Assembly: GCF_035046485.1 (NCBI RefSeq)
Contig: NC_085137.1
Location: forward strand, 252,238,733-252,302,732
Source: Aedes albopictus
Lineage: Eukaryota; Arthropoda; Insecta; Diptera; Culicidae
DNA length: 64,000 nt
Direction: 5' to 3'
Shown here: positions 43,324-54,116 of the stretch, piece by piece
Layout: each line of letters begins with the position of its first letter
Position numbering within the stretch: the first letter of the stretch is position 1
Notes under the pieces: model-generated
Told to the model about the DNA's origin: nothing
The model's database searches: none
Seen by the model: the letters and a program-made list of their open reading frames with translations, nothing else
Position numbers and translations under genes: made by a program

Positions 43324-44490
43324 GGAGTTTGGAAGCGTCAGAGCATGGCCCTTTTACCAAAGGCGTGTAAACCAGCCGGTGGCATGTCACCCTATAGATC
43401 TAAATACTTGCTCGACATAGTGAAAGAAGTGCTCGAGAGAATCATCTTTAATAAAGCCGTGGGTGTGGATGGTTTCTCGAGTCACCAATTCGGCTTCCGG
43501 AAGATCGACCGTAGACGCAATCTAGTCGATCATAAAAACCCACAAAGATAGCTCTTCAGCGTAAAAGGAACGGAATTCGAGGGTGTGCAATAGAGACCCT
43601 GGATGTACGCAATGTGTTCAATAGTGCCGATTTGGCGGCGATTGACGGTGCGCTCCTGCGTCTTTGGATATCCGAGGTCTTATACAAGATTCTCGAAAGT
43701 TACTTCCAGAATTAAACACTTGTTTACGATACAGGAGTGGGTCGGAATTGCTTTCACATAACCGCAGGAGTTCTACAAAGTTCCATCCTGTGTCCGGTGT
43801 CATGAAACAACATGCTTGCCACATGTATTGGGGGGACGACTTCGGACAATCTTGCCATGGGATGTGTAGCAGTGTTTGGATGAAATATGTCGTTTCATTG
43901 GCTATCGACCATGTCGTCTCTAATCTACAGAGAAAATGATGCGTGAACTCAAGGAGTGGCAAGGGCAATCACAAGCGAAAGGTGATCTCTGGGCTCGTAA
44001 ATCATATCAGTGCCTTACGTCGAAGTTGACACTTTTATTGGATAGTTGACCGCGTGGAGGATTCTTTGGATTGTCGCTGTCGTGGAGTCAGCCAACTAGG
44101 TTGGATCCGATCCTGAAGCATGGATAGCAATCCCCGGAAAGGTTGGAAGTAAATGGATTGGGAATGGGATTTGATGTGTATAGCAGTAATGGTTTCGGTT
44201 TAGGGTTAGGTCGAGATATAGACTCTCCACCTTCGTTGGTATTGGAGGTGGTCGCAGTCCCCCTTAGGGCCTGTCCTTAAACTATGTAGACTCTTAGGGG
44301 GGGACTGGGGGTCTGGCCAAAGTCTACGCTTCATACAAATTTCAAAAATTTTGTATGAACGAAAGTCTACAAGGGGGGAGGGGGGGTTGTGAGATGGCCA
44401 AAAATGAGTCTACGTAATTTATGGACAACGCCATACTTCTCAGATATCTGTTGAGCCGAAACGAATGACTAACATAATTTCATGTTAGTT
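43324..44490 (+). pseudogene. R1-clade LINE, copy B (heavily deleted)
   Basis: Follows copy A directly. It shows MALLPKACKPAGGMSPYRS, VLERIIFNKAVGVDGFSSHQ and FGFRKIDRRRN (43345-43550), then an IRGCAIETLDVRNVFNSAD-like block and a degenerate YKILESYFQN block to about 43715. It then skips to a C-terminal Cys/His piece (MLATC, GDDF) and to a 3' UTR that parallels that of copy A (GGCTCGTAAATCATATCAGTG, TGTCGCTGTCGTGGAGTCAG). The 3' UTR is cut by a Harbinger-like MITE at 44267-44432 and ends near 44480 with a TCTGTTGAGCC phrase shared with copy A. Confidence 0.72.
44267..44432. mobile_element. PIF/Harbinger-like MITE in R1 copy B
   Basis: Ends GGGCCTGTCCTTAAAC and TTTATGGACAACGCC, with TTA on the left (44264-44266) and ATA on the right (44433-44435), one base different from a perfect duplication. 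Two G-rich runs flank the ACAAATTTCAAAAATTTTGT palindrome in the centre. It lies inside the R1 3' UTR. Confidence 0.72.
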
Positions 44491-44604
44491 CCTAATATTT
44501 GCTGGATTCACTGTATGTAAATGCACAGATATGCAGTTATGGGTAATGAAATCCTCAATATAATCGGTACTGGAACTCAACAGTCTTCAGTATGGCTTTG
44601 CTAT

Positions 44605-44646
44605 TTTCAAGGGCTGAAAGTCTCTTTGATAAAGACAAATCAATCA
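44605..44646 (+). mobile_element. Micro-retroposon: 42-bp tail with perfect duplication
   Basis: The insert TTTCAAGGGCTGAAAGTCTC followed by TTTGATAAAGACAAATCAAT and CA is bounded by exact 13-bp copies of ATGGCTTTGCTAT (44592-44604 and 44647-44659). It has the type A tail and the CAATCAAT end shared with 10670. The insertion is in otherwise unique sequence, which makes this the cleanest example. Confidence 0.88.
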
Positions 44647-44699
44647 ATGGCTTTGCTATGCAATGGGGAATGATAGGTTAAAATTGGCTAAGATCCCGT

Positions 44700-45940
44700 T
44701 ACACTTTGCTCTATTCCGTACTAGTACCATAACGATAATTAGTCCTTTTGCCCTACAGCTGCGTCCGTAAAATTCCCAACTGAAAAATGGCCATTATTCC
44801 AGCCCCGTTGGTCTCTTGTTTCATTGCTTCTAACTCGGGGCTGTGGTTGTTGAGAATCGAGCTTTAGCTGCTGTTTTGCTGTTATGACTCGCAGAGAAAA
44901 GGGTGGACGCAGGCAGGTACTCACAGGCCACTATTTATTCGTCCTATTTTTCAGCTGTAGATGCGCGGCGTGGCGTATCACAATGGGCAGTTGGCGAGCT
45001 GGCAAACAGAGACAACTCTGTGCGGTGCATGTCCCCACTCATATCTCGAGTCGAGAAGCTTTACAGAAACCTTGCACCACTCTGTTGCTCGGTTGGTTGG
45101 CGGCCGGCGGGTTGGAAGCAGCTTTCGGGTTGACAGATACAGATTAAACGACGCAATCTGTCGCATTCTGAGTACGTGTTTGCAGAGCAAGGCTTGCAGT
45201 TTAGGCAGGGTTTTCTCGTCTGTGTTGGAGCTGTTGCACAGAGAATCAAATTTCCCATAGAGTCGCTTCCGACTCCAAAAACGGAGAAAACGGAACTCAA
45301 AGAACGACGCAAGCACGCAACCTGTGATCAAATTATACTCCTCTCGACTCTGGAGTCTTCAAGCGCAGACGAAGTTTATCTGTCGAATATTCCGCTGTAC
45401 GAAACATGCGGTGCACAATAAAGTACAAAATCCAATTTATCCTTCGCCGAAACAGAGAAAAGCACTCCGCTGGAGCACCTCCATTTTAGGGGTGAAATTT
45501 TTTATCCTCGACAGAGTATTACGATGACGACGAGGGAGGATGTTGGAAACCCTTTTTCCTCCGCAAATGTACCTACCGGCAATCTACTTACTTGACTTGA
45601 GGGCAAACAGCCTGGCAGACAGAAGATGAAACGGTGGCTTTTCCTTGTCACACACGCTGTTGACATGAAGAAGAAAAAGTAAGCCTTGTTAGGTGGAGCT
45701 AGCTGGCTGGTTCGCATGTGAAATCAACTTACGAGCTCCAAACGTCGTTACTCTCGGTTTAATCTAAAATTGGAATTGTTGAGTTTATGGTACATTTTTC
45801 CGAGATGCATGTTGCAAGTGGTTACCATCAAATCCCTTGTAGGCTTTGCTTTCTTTCAATTGTGCAATCATTTCCTTTGACGGTGCAATGAACTGCCGTG
45901 AAATGACGCATCGTATTGATCTGCTACATATACCGTCGCG
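44700..45940. other. Low-repeat stretch, no gene recognised
   Basis: GC-richer, apparently unique sequence. Overlapping frames of 60-117 codons occur on both strands at 44884-45421 (for example 44978-45331 minus), but they read through one another and show no recognisable domain. It could contain host regulatory or untranslated sequence; nothing here proves it. Confidence 0.4.
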
Positions 45941-45943
45941 TCG

Positions 45944-47232
45944 TTGGGGGTGAGAATGGGTCAAAAATGCATACTTCCACATTCATTGTTCAATAACTTT
46001 TGCTTCTTTGCAAGTCCTTTGATCACTGGAATGTGATCTTTGGTAATGCATGCACAAGTCATGAAAAAATATTTTGAGTAGGTTAATTTTCCTTAAAACT
46101 ACAAGTGAATGATAATTGACCCATTCTCACCCTTTCGAGAGGGTGAGAATGGGTCAAGGGAACCGAATGTATTCTGCAATGACAACAAAGTAAATTGAAA
46201 AAGTTCCGGCCAAGGTTGATACTACTTACCAATTATATGATGGATTTGAGTTTCACACGCAGAAAAATAAATTGTAAACACAATTAAATTCTAGTTCAAA
46301 TCAACCGATTTTTCAGTTTACTATAGCGACAAACTGATTTCTAGTTTAAACTGAACTGTTCCATTTGTTTGATAATACTATTACATATTTTCATTTGTCG
46401 AAATTTTTGACAGTTTGTTAAAACAAACAGAGATATGGTTTTTTAAACATGAAATTATTGATTGATTCAAACGACTGCACTTTTGCCACTAACAAACCCG
46501 GAATGTGATTGTTTTGGTGACGGCAGCAACTGCGGCAGCTCGGAAATCTATTTTTAGATCGTCGGTAAGCGGATGGCGAGGAGAACGACTAGAAAAAGAC
46601 AAAAAAGGCGAAACCGATCAACTTTTTGTGGATGCTGTCGTGAGTACCTGCGCGTTATCCATCACGGCCAAAGCTGCACTTGGAAGTTGGCGTGATGGAT
46701 TTGCTGCACCTTCTTCGCTGTGGCGATGTTGGGGTAAGCATTTTATAGATGTGTGAGTGCTTTCGGACCATGTTTATGGTTTTTATTTTGTTGAAACAAA
46801 TGAAATTTTTGACATTATATGAAATGATGGTAATCGGTTGTTTTTATCAATAAACTCTGAATGAAAACAATTAAATATAACTTTGGAATAAGTAAATTCT
46901 CAGTTTGAAAATCAACCATGCGTTTTATTGTTTTAAACAAGCGCCATTTTTCTGCGTGCAGATACTAAAAAGTATCAACCCACCTAAAGTGTGATGTTTC
47001 ATCGAGCCTCAAAAGTGGCATTTTTAAAAAGCCTTATTTTCAAGCTTTTCGATGATTTATCAAAAATTAACAAATTGCTATAGAAACCTAATTTTTTGAC
47101 AGGAACTCACGGCAACTACGAGGATGACCCCCTAGTTTTTTTCAAACGACATTCGCAATATTTGATAAGATAATTCAGATAATGTTTTGACCCAATCTCG
47201 CCCCTCTGACCCATTATTGTCACCCCCAACGA
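45944..47232. mobile_element. MITE with GTTGGGGGTGAGAATGGGTCA ends (possibly two)
   Basis: The left end TTGGGGGTGAGAATGGGTCA at 45944-45963 and right end GTCACCCCCAACG (with TGACCCATTATT inside it) are inverted copies. A third terminus pair meets head to head at about 46120-46158 (TGACCCATTCTCACCC, then GGGTGAGAATGGGTCA). So either a short element (45944 to about 46139) abuts a longer one (46140-47232), or one element has an internal duplication. The long part is interrupted by the MITE at 46256-46958. Confidence 0.65.
46256..46958. mobile_element. MITE with CACGCAGAAAAAT ends, nested
   Basis: Left end CACGCAGAAAAATAAATTG and right end CCATTTTTCTGCGTG. The outer 200 bp on each side are AT-rich, with AAACAA and TTGTTT words. 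The central 46505-46745 is much richer in GC and carries an 83-codon frame of unknown type. It is inserted in the GGGTGAGAATGGGTCA-ended element, and CA lies on both sides (46254-46255 and 46959-46960), a possible 2-bp duplication. Confidence 0.65.
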
Positions 47233-47279
47233 TGGTACCTTTATTTGTTCAACATCACACATAAAATAATACAAAATCA

Positions 47280-47480
47280 ACAATAGTGCACCGTAATGTT
47301 CGATTTGCGACTGCCTGTCTCCATCCTCGGTCACGCTTTACCTGGTCCACCCATCTTGCTCGCAACGCCTCGTGCCTTCTTGTGCCAACTGAACCAGTAA
47401 CGAACACCAACTTTACAGAGTTGTTGTCCGACATTTTTGCAACATACCGCACCCTGTACACCGCATTCTTCCAGTATTGA
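47280..47480 (-). pseudogene. LINE ORF2 C-terminal fragment
   Basis: On the minus strand a frame includes GRVRYVAKM-like text (YRVRYVAKMSDNNSVKLVF), then GTRRHEALRARWVDQVKRD and RGWRQAVANRTLRC. This is the same C-terminal block as 23130-23330 (HVVKMSDGNPIKMVL, GTRRQGAQRAWW). It is a short degraded piece of the same kind of endonuclease-type LINE, opposite in strand. The rest of the 138-codon frame (47480-47671) has no match. Confidence 0.65.
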
Positions 47481-47689
47481 GCACCTTCTAGATGCTGGGT
47501 TCGCCATAGAGTACCGCGAGATCGTGGTTCATCCTTTACCGCACAGACCGTTCTTCTACACAGGTCGAAGTTTTTCCTTAGAAAGTAATGCAAGAAGAAC
47601 CATTTCTGCGTGACGTTATTTGTAGACATTTCCAATGTTAAATGGATGTGCATAAATAACTCATTCATCAAATGCCATTAAAGTATACT

Positions 47690-49310
47690 TCACAACTACA
47701 GGCCATACATTATACACTATATTGTATATGGAGCTTTCTAGGCAAAACAAAAAACAGACTGGTGAACGCTGATTTCGGAACCACGCAAAAAATGAACCAA
47801 CTAGACTAGAAGGACGACGCAAAATGCTTCTGACAGGTAATTACTTTGATACTCGATACGGTGCCACAGACAACAGGAGCAACAAAAACAAGAACAACAA
47901 TTGCGCTGTCCTGGTGGAGAATCGATCCTATTTTTGCCGGAGATGGACGGAGGGGATGAACAACAGTGCAGTGGTGTATGCCAAAAAGACAGGAAATTAC
48001 CTGCCTCTTCCATGACCCCAAAGCCAGCAACAGCAGGGGTAGCAGCGGGTAATCCCTAATGACAACGCAAGCAAACACTACACTGCCGGCAATGTCCTGC
48101 TGGCTCGACTGCGTCCCGGATAGAGAGACCCGGTGCCATTGAACTTTTTGTGGTTGTGTGGTGGATGTGTGTGTGTGTGTCTGTCAATGCGACACACAAG
48201 CGAACACACAGAGCAATTAGTACATACCAGGCATCACTACTGGGGACGAGGACGAGAATGCTGATGCTGTTTGCTCTCATTCACCCACTCATTCACTGGC
48301 ACACCGGTTAGGCACGACTTGGAAAAATGTCGGTGAAAACTTTTTAATCACCTTTGGGCTTGAGTTGGCTACCATTGCTTGATGCACTATGGACCAAAAA
48401 GCAGAATTCCGAAGTATCCGTTCCCAAACAACAATTCCATTGCTGATTGGTTTTGTTTGATTTTTATTAGAGTGTTATTGCTGCTATAATTAATACTCCC
48501 AGTTTTGCGACTACTTTCACAAAAAAACCATTGATGAAATGTCCATAAAGCCAGATCTTAAGAGTAAACAAAACTCTCCTATATGTAATGACCAAACATT
48601 AACGCGCACTGAAACGGCAAAATTTAGCAATAACTAATATCTCACAAAAATATTGATGAAATCTTTCTAAGTATTTTATGATAGAGAGATGTTCCTTCTT
48701 TTTATCATCTGCACAAAAATCTATTGAAAAATCTCTATAGAATTTCAAATTCAATAAAAACCTGATTTTTTATTGCTTCGCCCATACAAAGTGTTTGATC
48801 AAGTTTATTGCTAATTTCTTATTTTTTATTGTGCGATAATATAGTTGCCTATATGTAATCCTTCTGGCATTCATTATTACCACAATAAAACTGTTCAAAC
48901 TCTCAATAGATAGCGATCCGTTCGAATAGTAACGATATCTGTTGGTGGAAAAACAGAAACTATGACACTGCTAGGTTAATTGCGGTCATCATAAAAGTAA
49001 ACCTGCTTTCGTTTTATTTTCGCTAATTATGGTCGTCGCCATATTGTAGAATTTGATAATGTGTATGGAAAACAATTAATTTTGCTTAAATTAGCAATGA
49101 ATTGATAGTTTGCCGTCATTTCCATAGCATGCTCACAAAAATAAACTCTCTCCGCTGAGTTTTCTTATAGTTCGAGATAGTTTAACTAAATTAACAAATT
49201 GATTTATTTCGTTCCAAGATTATAAAAATCATTACTTTCGAAGCGCATTAATTTTGTGTTTCTGCATCCCCAATTGCGCATAATCCTATCAACACAATAA
49301 TTAGGAAACG
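47690..49310. other. Unassigned, mostly unique stretch
   Basis: No recognisable gene. It includes a purine-rich AACAACAGGAGCAACAAAAAC patch (about 47868-47895) and a GTGTGTGTGTGTGTCTG microsatellite (48166-48183). From 48400 to 49300 the sequence is AT-rich without visible repeats. Confidence 0.4.
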
Positions 49311-49313
49311 TCC

Positions 49314-49444
49314 TTAAATGACGTAGCTTTTAATGAGGGGGGGGGGGCGAGTCTGGGGTTGTGTGACGAGCCATGTATTAGGTGTGGGAAAATATGCTAC
49401 GAGGGAAGAGGGGGTTGGGGGTCTACGTCATTTATGGACACTCC
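49314..49444. mobile_element. PIF/Harbinger-like MITE
   Basis: Ends GGAAACGTCCTTAAATGACG and TACGTCATTTATGGACACTCC, with TTA on the left (49311-49313) and TTT on the right. The interior has two G-rich runs and a TGTATTAGGTGTGGG phrase. It belongs with the family at 1763-1928. Confidence 0.7.
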
Positions 49445-49640
49445 TTTACTTAAATATTACTTTGAAATGATCGCATTCTACTTGCGAATGATGTCTCTTT
49501 CTGAACTGTTCGTGCCGTCGAAGAAGCTTCTCTGCATTTTAACCTGTCATAGTTTTTGTTGAAAAAAAAAATAACAACAATCATCATAACCTCTTTTCGA
49601 GTATGGACATTTTTTTAACTAGGTTTTAATAGTTATTTAT

Positions 49641-49756
49641 GTAACGAGTTGCAAAAAGTTGAATTTTTCAGCACGAGTCGTACATTTATCCAACGAGGCT
49701 TGCCGAGTTGGATAAATACGAAGAGTGCTGAAAAAATCGAGTTTTGCAACGAGTTC
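49641..49756. mobile_element. Short palindromic MITE
   Basis: AACGAGTTGCAAAAAGTTGA on the left and, reverse-complemented, AACTCGTTGCAAAACTCGAT on the right. The arms continue through TTTTTCAGCAC and ATTTATCCAAC. The arms are about 50 bp with a very short loop. TA is present on the left side. Confidence 0.6.
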
Positions 49757-49786
49757 CATACAAAATTTTATGCAATGATTTTTTCA

Positions 49787-49905
49787 TAATGCAACCCATT
49801 TGAGTTGCATAATGTTCATAATGCAACTCAAATGAGTTGCATTATGAACATTATACAACTATTTTTCATTATGCAACTGATTTCAGTTGCATTATGAGCC
49901 AATTC
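49787..49905. repeat. Palindromic ATGCAACT repeats
   Basis: Four near-identical palindromic words in series: ATAATGCAACCCATTTGAGT, ATAATGCAACTCAAATGAGT, TTATGCAACTGATTTCAGTT, plus their complements, spaced about 30-36 bp. Each half is the complement of the next, so the block can fold in several registers. No origin or binding protein is known to me for it. Confidence 0.6.
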
Positions 49906-50167
49906 GGAAAAAATGGCCATTATGATACCAAAATGAGTTATATAAAATGTAAATTATGATATTGAATTGCATAAAAAAAGTTTTATTGCTAATCTTAATA
50001 CGGTTAGCAAAAACTCTCCGTGAGTGATCCATTTAGCCAGAAGATGCACCTAAAGAGGTTATCAAGTGGTTTTGATGTATGAATCAATTTTATTGCAAGT
50101 TTTATCAAATTGGTCATGGAAATCTCTTATAGAGTCGACCAAAATTTAAAATGTTATTTGAGGTTTA

Positions 50168-50475
50168 CATATCTTCTTCTTATTATTCTTCTTCTTTTTC
50201 TTCTTCTTCTTCTTTTTTCTTCTTCTTCTTCTTCTTCTTGTCGACAAAGCCTACTTCTCAGTTTAGTATTCTATTAGCCTTTCACAGATGTTACATAAAA
50301 GCTTCTTCTGCCAATGACAATTTTGTATGTGTATAACGTTTGGCAGGCAGGAAGATACTCATTGCCCAAGGAAGTTCAAGAAATCTCCATTACGAAAAAT
50401 GTCTGGGCCGACCGGGAATTGAAACTCTTAGCATGTACTTGCTTAATATCCTCACGCTTACCGATTCAGTTTAAA
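50168..50475 (-). mobile_element. Degenerate Feilai-type SINE with CTT microsatellite tail
   Basis: Matches 8536-8819 throughout the body: TTCTTCTGCCAATGACAATT, TGTGTATAACGTTTGGCAGG, AAGATACTCATTGCCCAAGG and GGCCGACCGGGAATTGAAAC. The tRNA-like head is eroded (B box GGTCGG with TTCAATTCCC). The 3' end, on the left, has expanded into a CTTCTT/TTC microsatellite of about 75 bp (50168-50240). The frame 50151-50336 is the microsatellite. Confidence 0.8.
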
Positions 50476-50479
50476 ACAA

Positions 50480-52740
50480 TTGACTTGATGTTTTTCGCAC
50501 GGTGAGATACATGTAGTATCTAAATAGTCTAAAGTAGTCTAAATAGTGCACAAACATTCAGGTCAATTGATGTGAAATGAATTGAGTTATAGCGAAAAAT
50601 GCCCAATATAGGTCCCCCACCCAAATAGTATATTTCCACATTTACACCAGAAATTGCTCACCTTGAATTCCCAATTAGAAATAAGATATTTTTTCTTAAC
50701 TTCCACCAAAAATGTGTGTGGAAATCCTTTTAAAAAAAAATCCAGTAATGCTTGAAAAGTACATAACAAGTCTCCTGGGATTTCGACAGAGTTGCATTGA
50801 TGTATGCTACTCCATGTTGTACTCCATTCAACCCATTATCTTGCAGAAAATCCTTCAACATATCTGCCCTTTGAACCTTATAAATCGACACATATAAGCC
50901 AAATGCCATGACAGGCCTATATCAATTCATTACTTTTCTCATTAGATTCTGTGAGTTGAGGAAATATTTGCCTCGCGTAACTTCGTACACCGTTACGAAA
51001 TACCAGTAAGTCTAAGATAAATTCCTAGCTTTCAAGGTTCTCCCTGCCAAAGAACACCATATGTTTCATCATTGTGAAAGTTTTTTTTTTCTTTCAGGAT
51101 TTGTCAAATTTTCTTACACTGTGATTCAGGATGTAGGAAGACAGATATCGTGCAGCAGTAACTTACCTGTAAAGAAAAAGAAATCAAGAGAAAATATTAG
51201 TTTAAAGGATAAATGCAATGCAAATTTTTAAAACATTTGAAAAAACAAATAGTTTAAAGCAGATGCGCGATGAATGATTTATGAAAGATTTGATGTTTAT
51301 TACAGCCAAAACCGAGCCCTTAAGAAAATGTTTTGAAGCTATAACTCTACAACGTATACAGTTATCCTGGTGGTTAGCTCCTCCTTCTCCCTAGACCTAG
51401 AGCGTTACGTAATCTTTGGATGTCGTTGAATCGCTGAGAAAAATCGAAGAAGAGGTTGTCGTAAGGAATCCGTTAATTATATCTTATATACCAAAAATCT
51501 GTGAAACAAGTGATTGTAAATGTGCGTCCAAGAACTTCAAAGCAATAAAGATAGAGGCAGGCTCAAGCCTACCTATAAGTTCGCTTGGTTATCTAAACAG
51601 GATCTAAGCTAAAAATCACTAATTATACAAAATTTGCCTATGATGTTCAAAGAAATGCTATAATTGTTTACCAAGAATCAATGCACGACTTCACCAAAAT
51701 TCTTACCAGCATTCCAAGGAAGTTAACATTTACTTCATGTGAATTTTACCAGAAGCACGTCAATACATTTTGAAAATCCAAATTACGAAAAACTAATGTC
51801 AGTCATACAACTGGCCTACAACATTCCAAAAAGGCGTAACTGATTTTTGAAACAGTCCCTTCTTGCAAAGCTGTGGATCTTATTCATTGCGGCTAAGCAA
51901 TTCTTCAGCGCTAATAGAAATATAACATACATACTCCTCTTTCCGATAGTGGAGATAGATTGCATGGGCACACATTTGCAAGAAGTTATTGGCTTCAAAC
52001 ATCGTTATGCCCTTTTGAAATGTTGGTGCCGTACTGTTCTGCTAGTAGTAAAATACAAAGAGCAGAAACATACAATTAGAAAACTGTCACGATCATATTA
52101 GCACGAGAAAAATATTTCTAAAGTAAGTATGTGTCTGGAAATAGCGTCGGGAAACTCAAAGTTCAAGAGTGCACCACGAGGCGAAAACACCTGCTATGAA
52201 GGAACGTACTACACTATTTTTTCAGTTTATTCGAACATTTTATTTTCAATTCGTTTTCTAATACTTATTTAAATTTACAGTGTTGCAGTTTGAAAATATT
52301 TTTACAATCCTTTCAGACTTCTGTTGTCAATTTTAATATTTAGGCAGGCCTTAGGCCTGGCATACATTGTCATGCTACTGCGTTTTCAAACCCAAGATCT
52401 AAGGAATAGTCATTTTACTAGAATTGTTTACGTCTGCTTGTCTATGGTTTCTGTATTATCAAAGACAAACTTATATAATACTGACGAAATTTCCTTCCCA
52501 TATATCCCATCCTGGTTACTTAGAGAGGTCTGTCTTAGAATGCTGTCTTCCGCAAAGTTGTTTGGCTGGTCAAAAACTTACAGAACTTACATATCATTTG
52601 AAATTCCACTACTAGGAGGCGCTAGAGAGCATAAAGCCTGTATCCGCAATATCCAGAAAACAGAAATGCGATTATAACTCTGCAATGGATACATTTCAAT
52701 TGCTCAAACTTGGTTTAGGAATATCCTAAGATGTGTTCAT
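50480..52740. other. Unassigned AT-rich stretch
   Basis: Frames up to 117 codons (52324-52677 plus) overlap others in different phases and carry no recognisable motif. I see no transposon termini. A possible older relationship to the satellite that begins at 52746 is suggested by the closing sentence of phrases (AACTCTGCAATGGATACATT) but not supported further. Confidence 0.35.
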
Positions 52741-52745
52741 TACAC

Positions 52746-53400
52746 CTGAAAAATTTCATGTCAATCAGATTTTGAGCCGCCATCTTCTGGTCTCCATTTT
52801 TGAACTCCGGACATCTTCCTCTTACCAAATACGCCCAAATTTCATGGTTTAAGAGACTAAAACTACTTATTAGAACCGCCATCTTAAATTTTGCGCCGCC
52901 GTCTTAGATTTCGGGTCGTCATCTTAGATGACGCCAGTTTTGGACTCTGGACATTTTCTTACCCAATACATATATCCAAAATGTATGGTTTTAGAGACTA
53001 AAACTCTTTACTGCAGCCGCCATCTTGTGTTTTGTTCCGCCATATTGAATATTCTGGTCACCATTTCTGGACTCTGGACCATACCAAATATATCCATATT
53101 ACATGGCTTAAGGCAAAACTATTTTTGAACAATATTTCCCCAAAAATTATTTCTGCAATAATGGAAAACATTTTCCAACACAAAAAAAAATCAGAATAAT
53201 AGCTTGATCCATACTCTACATGTGTACGAAAACTGATTTTGAAAATATTGCTTCGTTATTTAATAAAAAAAATAATCAAAAACAAAAATAAATGAAGAAA
53301 TCCTTCCAGTTTCGCCTTAAGAGCCTAAAACTCCTTGAAACAAACGCGTCATCTAGTTGTGGGCCGGCATCTTGGATTTTAGGTCACCATCTTCAGTTTT
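52746..53400 (-). repeat. Satellite of about 145 bp, left inverted block
   Basis: The repeated phrase on the plus strand is GCCGCCATCTT, ATTTTTGAACTCCGGACATC, CCAAATACGCCC, CATGGTTTAAGAGACTAAAA. Units start near 52776, 52900 and 53020. This is the reverse complement of the array at 60690-62220 (AAGATGGCGGC, TCCGGAGTCCAAAAATGG, AACCATGCAATATGGGTATA). One unit is interrupted by the TTAA-flanked MITE at 53112-53316. Confidence 0.78.
53112..53316. mobile_element. piggyBac-like MITE, TTAA-flanked, in satellite
   Basis: Right end CCAGTTTCGCC and left end GGCAAAACT, with TTAA on both sides (53108-53111 and 53317-53320). The uninterrupted satellite unit at about 52843 reads CATGGTTTAAGAGACTAAAA, which contains the same TTAA target. 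So the paralogous empty site confirms the insertion. The right arm (ACATGTGTACGAAAACTGAT, ATTGCTTCGTTATTTAATAA) matches that of the element at 55767-56477, but the left arm is shortened. Confidence 0.85.
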
Positions 53401-53421
53401 TGGCTGACAACGTGTTCTTTT

Positions 53422-53700
53422 TAATTTGTTTTTTATTCTTCAATCATTTAATCTAATGTACAGCTCTTTTCGTCCACTTGGGCACTGCGTAAGCAATTTC
53501 AATAGGCACTTACAGCGCCTAAATGTGTTCTACATCGAACTGGTTGCCTTTTTGCGCTGCTGTCAGTTTTCTACCCTATCCATGGTAGAACGATGAGTAA
53601 AAGAATGTGGATGTGTTGCTCTTGTTCCTTTTCCAGTCCGATTGGGGGTCCATAATGAATTGCCGTTTAGCCGATATCCAAGTTTCCGGGTCCGTTAGAG
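53422..53700 (-). mobile_element. tRNA-derived SINE, 3' portion (left of the split)
   Basis: Matches 20326-20600 in order: GTTTTTTATTCTTCAATCAT, CAGCTCTTTTCGTCCACTTG, CTATCCATGGTAGAACGATG, CAGTCCGATTGGGGGTCCAT and CCGGGTCCGTTAGAG, where it stops abruptly at 53700. The missing part, holding the pol III head in the intact member, resumes only at 62825. Confidence 0.8.
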
Positions 53701-53743
53701 CATATTATGTTTCCAGTTCAAAACCGAATTAGCGACATTTTTT

Positions 53744-54110
53744 GCCTTTCTCGTACACCAAAGTGTACTGAAAGGCTATATATTCACTCAAAAAACGAAT
53801 TTTCGATAGAAGGCTCGGAGGGTCAAGTCACATATACCAATCAACTCAGTTCGACGAATTGAGATGATGTCTGTATGTGTGTATGTGTGTATGTGTGCAT
53901 GTGTGTATGTATGTCTGTGTACAAAAAGGTCACTCACTTTTAAGGCACTTCCCATTGGCCGATTTTTATGATTATAGCTCGAATCGAACTGGAATTTTAC
54001 CGCATTGCTATTAAAAAATGGTCCGGATCGGTCAAGGCGTTCCGGAGTTATGGCCATTTGAGTGATCCGGACCAGCACCGGTAGAACTGGTTACATATAA
54101 AACCAGTCTT
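53744..54110. repeat. Dispersed repeat with TATGTGTG microsatellite
   Basis: Begins GCCTTTCTCGTACACCAAAG and TGTACTGAAAGGCTATATAT, a phrase I have seen repeatedly in mosquito DNA without a secure family name. It has a TATGTGTG/TATGTCTG microsatellite (53874-53922) and then ACTGGAATTTTACCGC and TGGTCCGGATCGGTCAAGGC. The frame at 53788-54078 (minus) passes through the microsatellite and is not credible. Confidence 0.5.
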
Positions 54111-54116
54111 CAAGGT

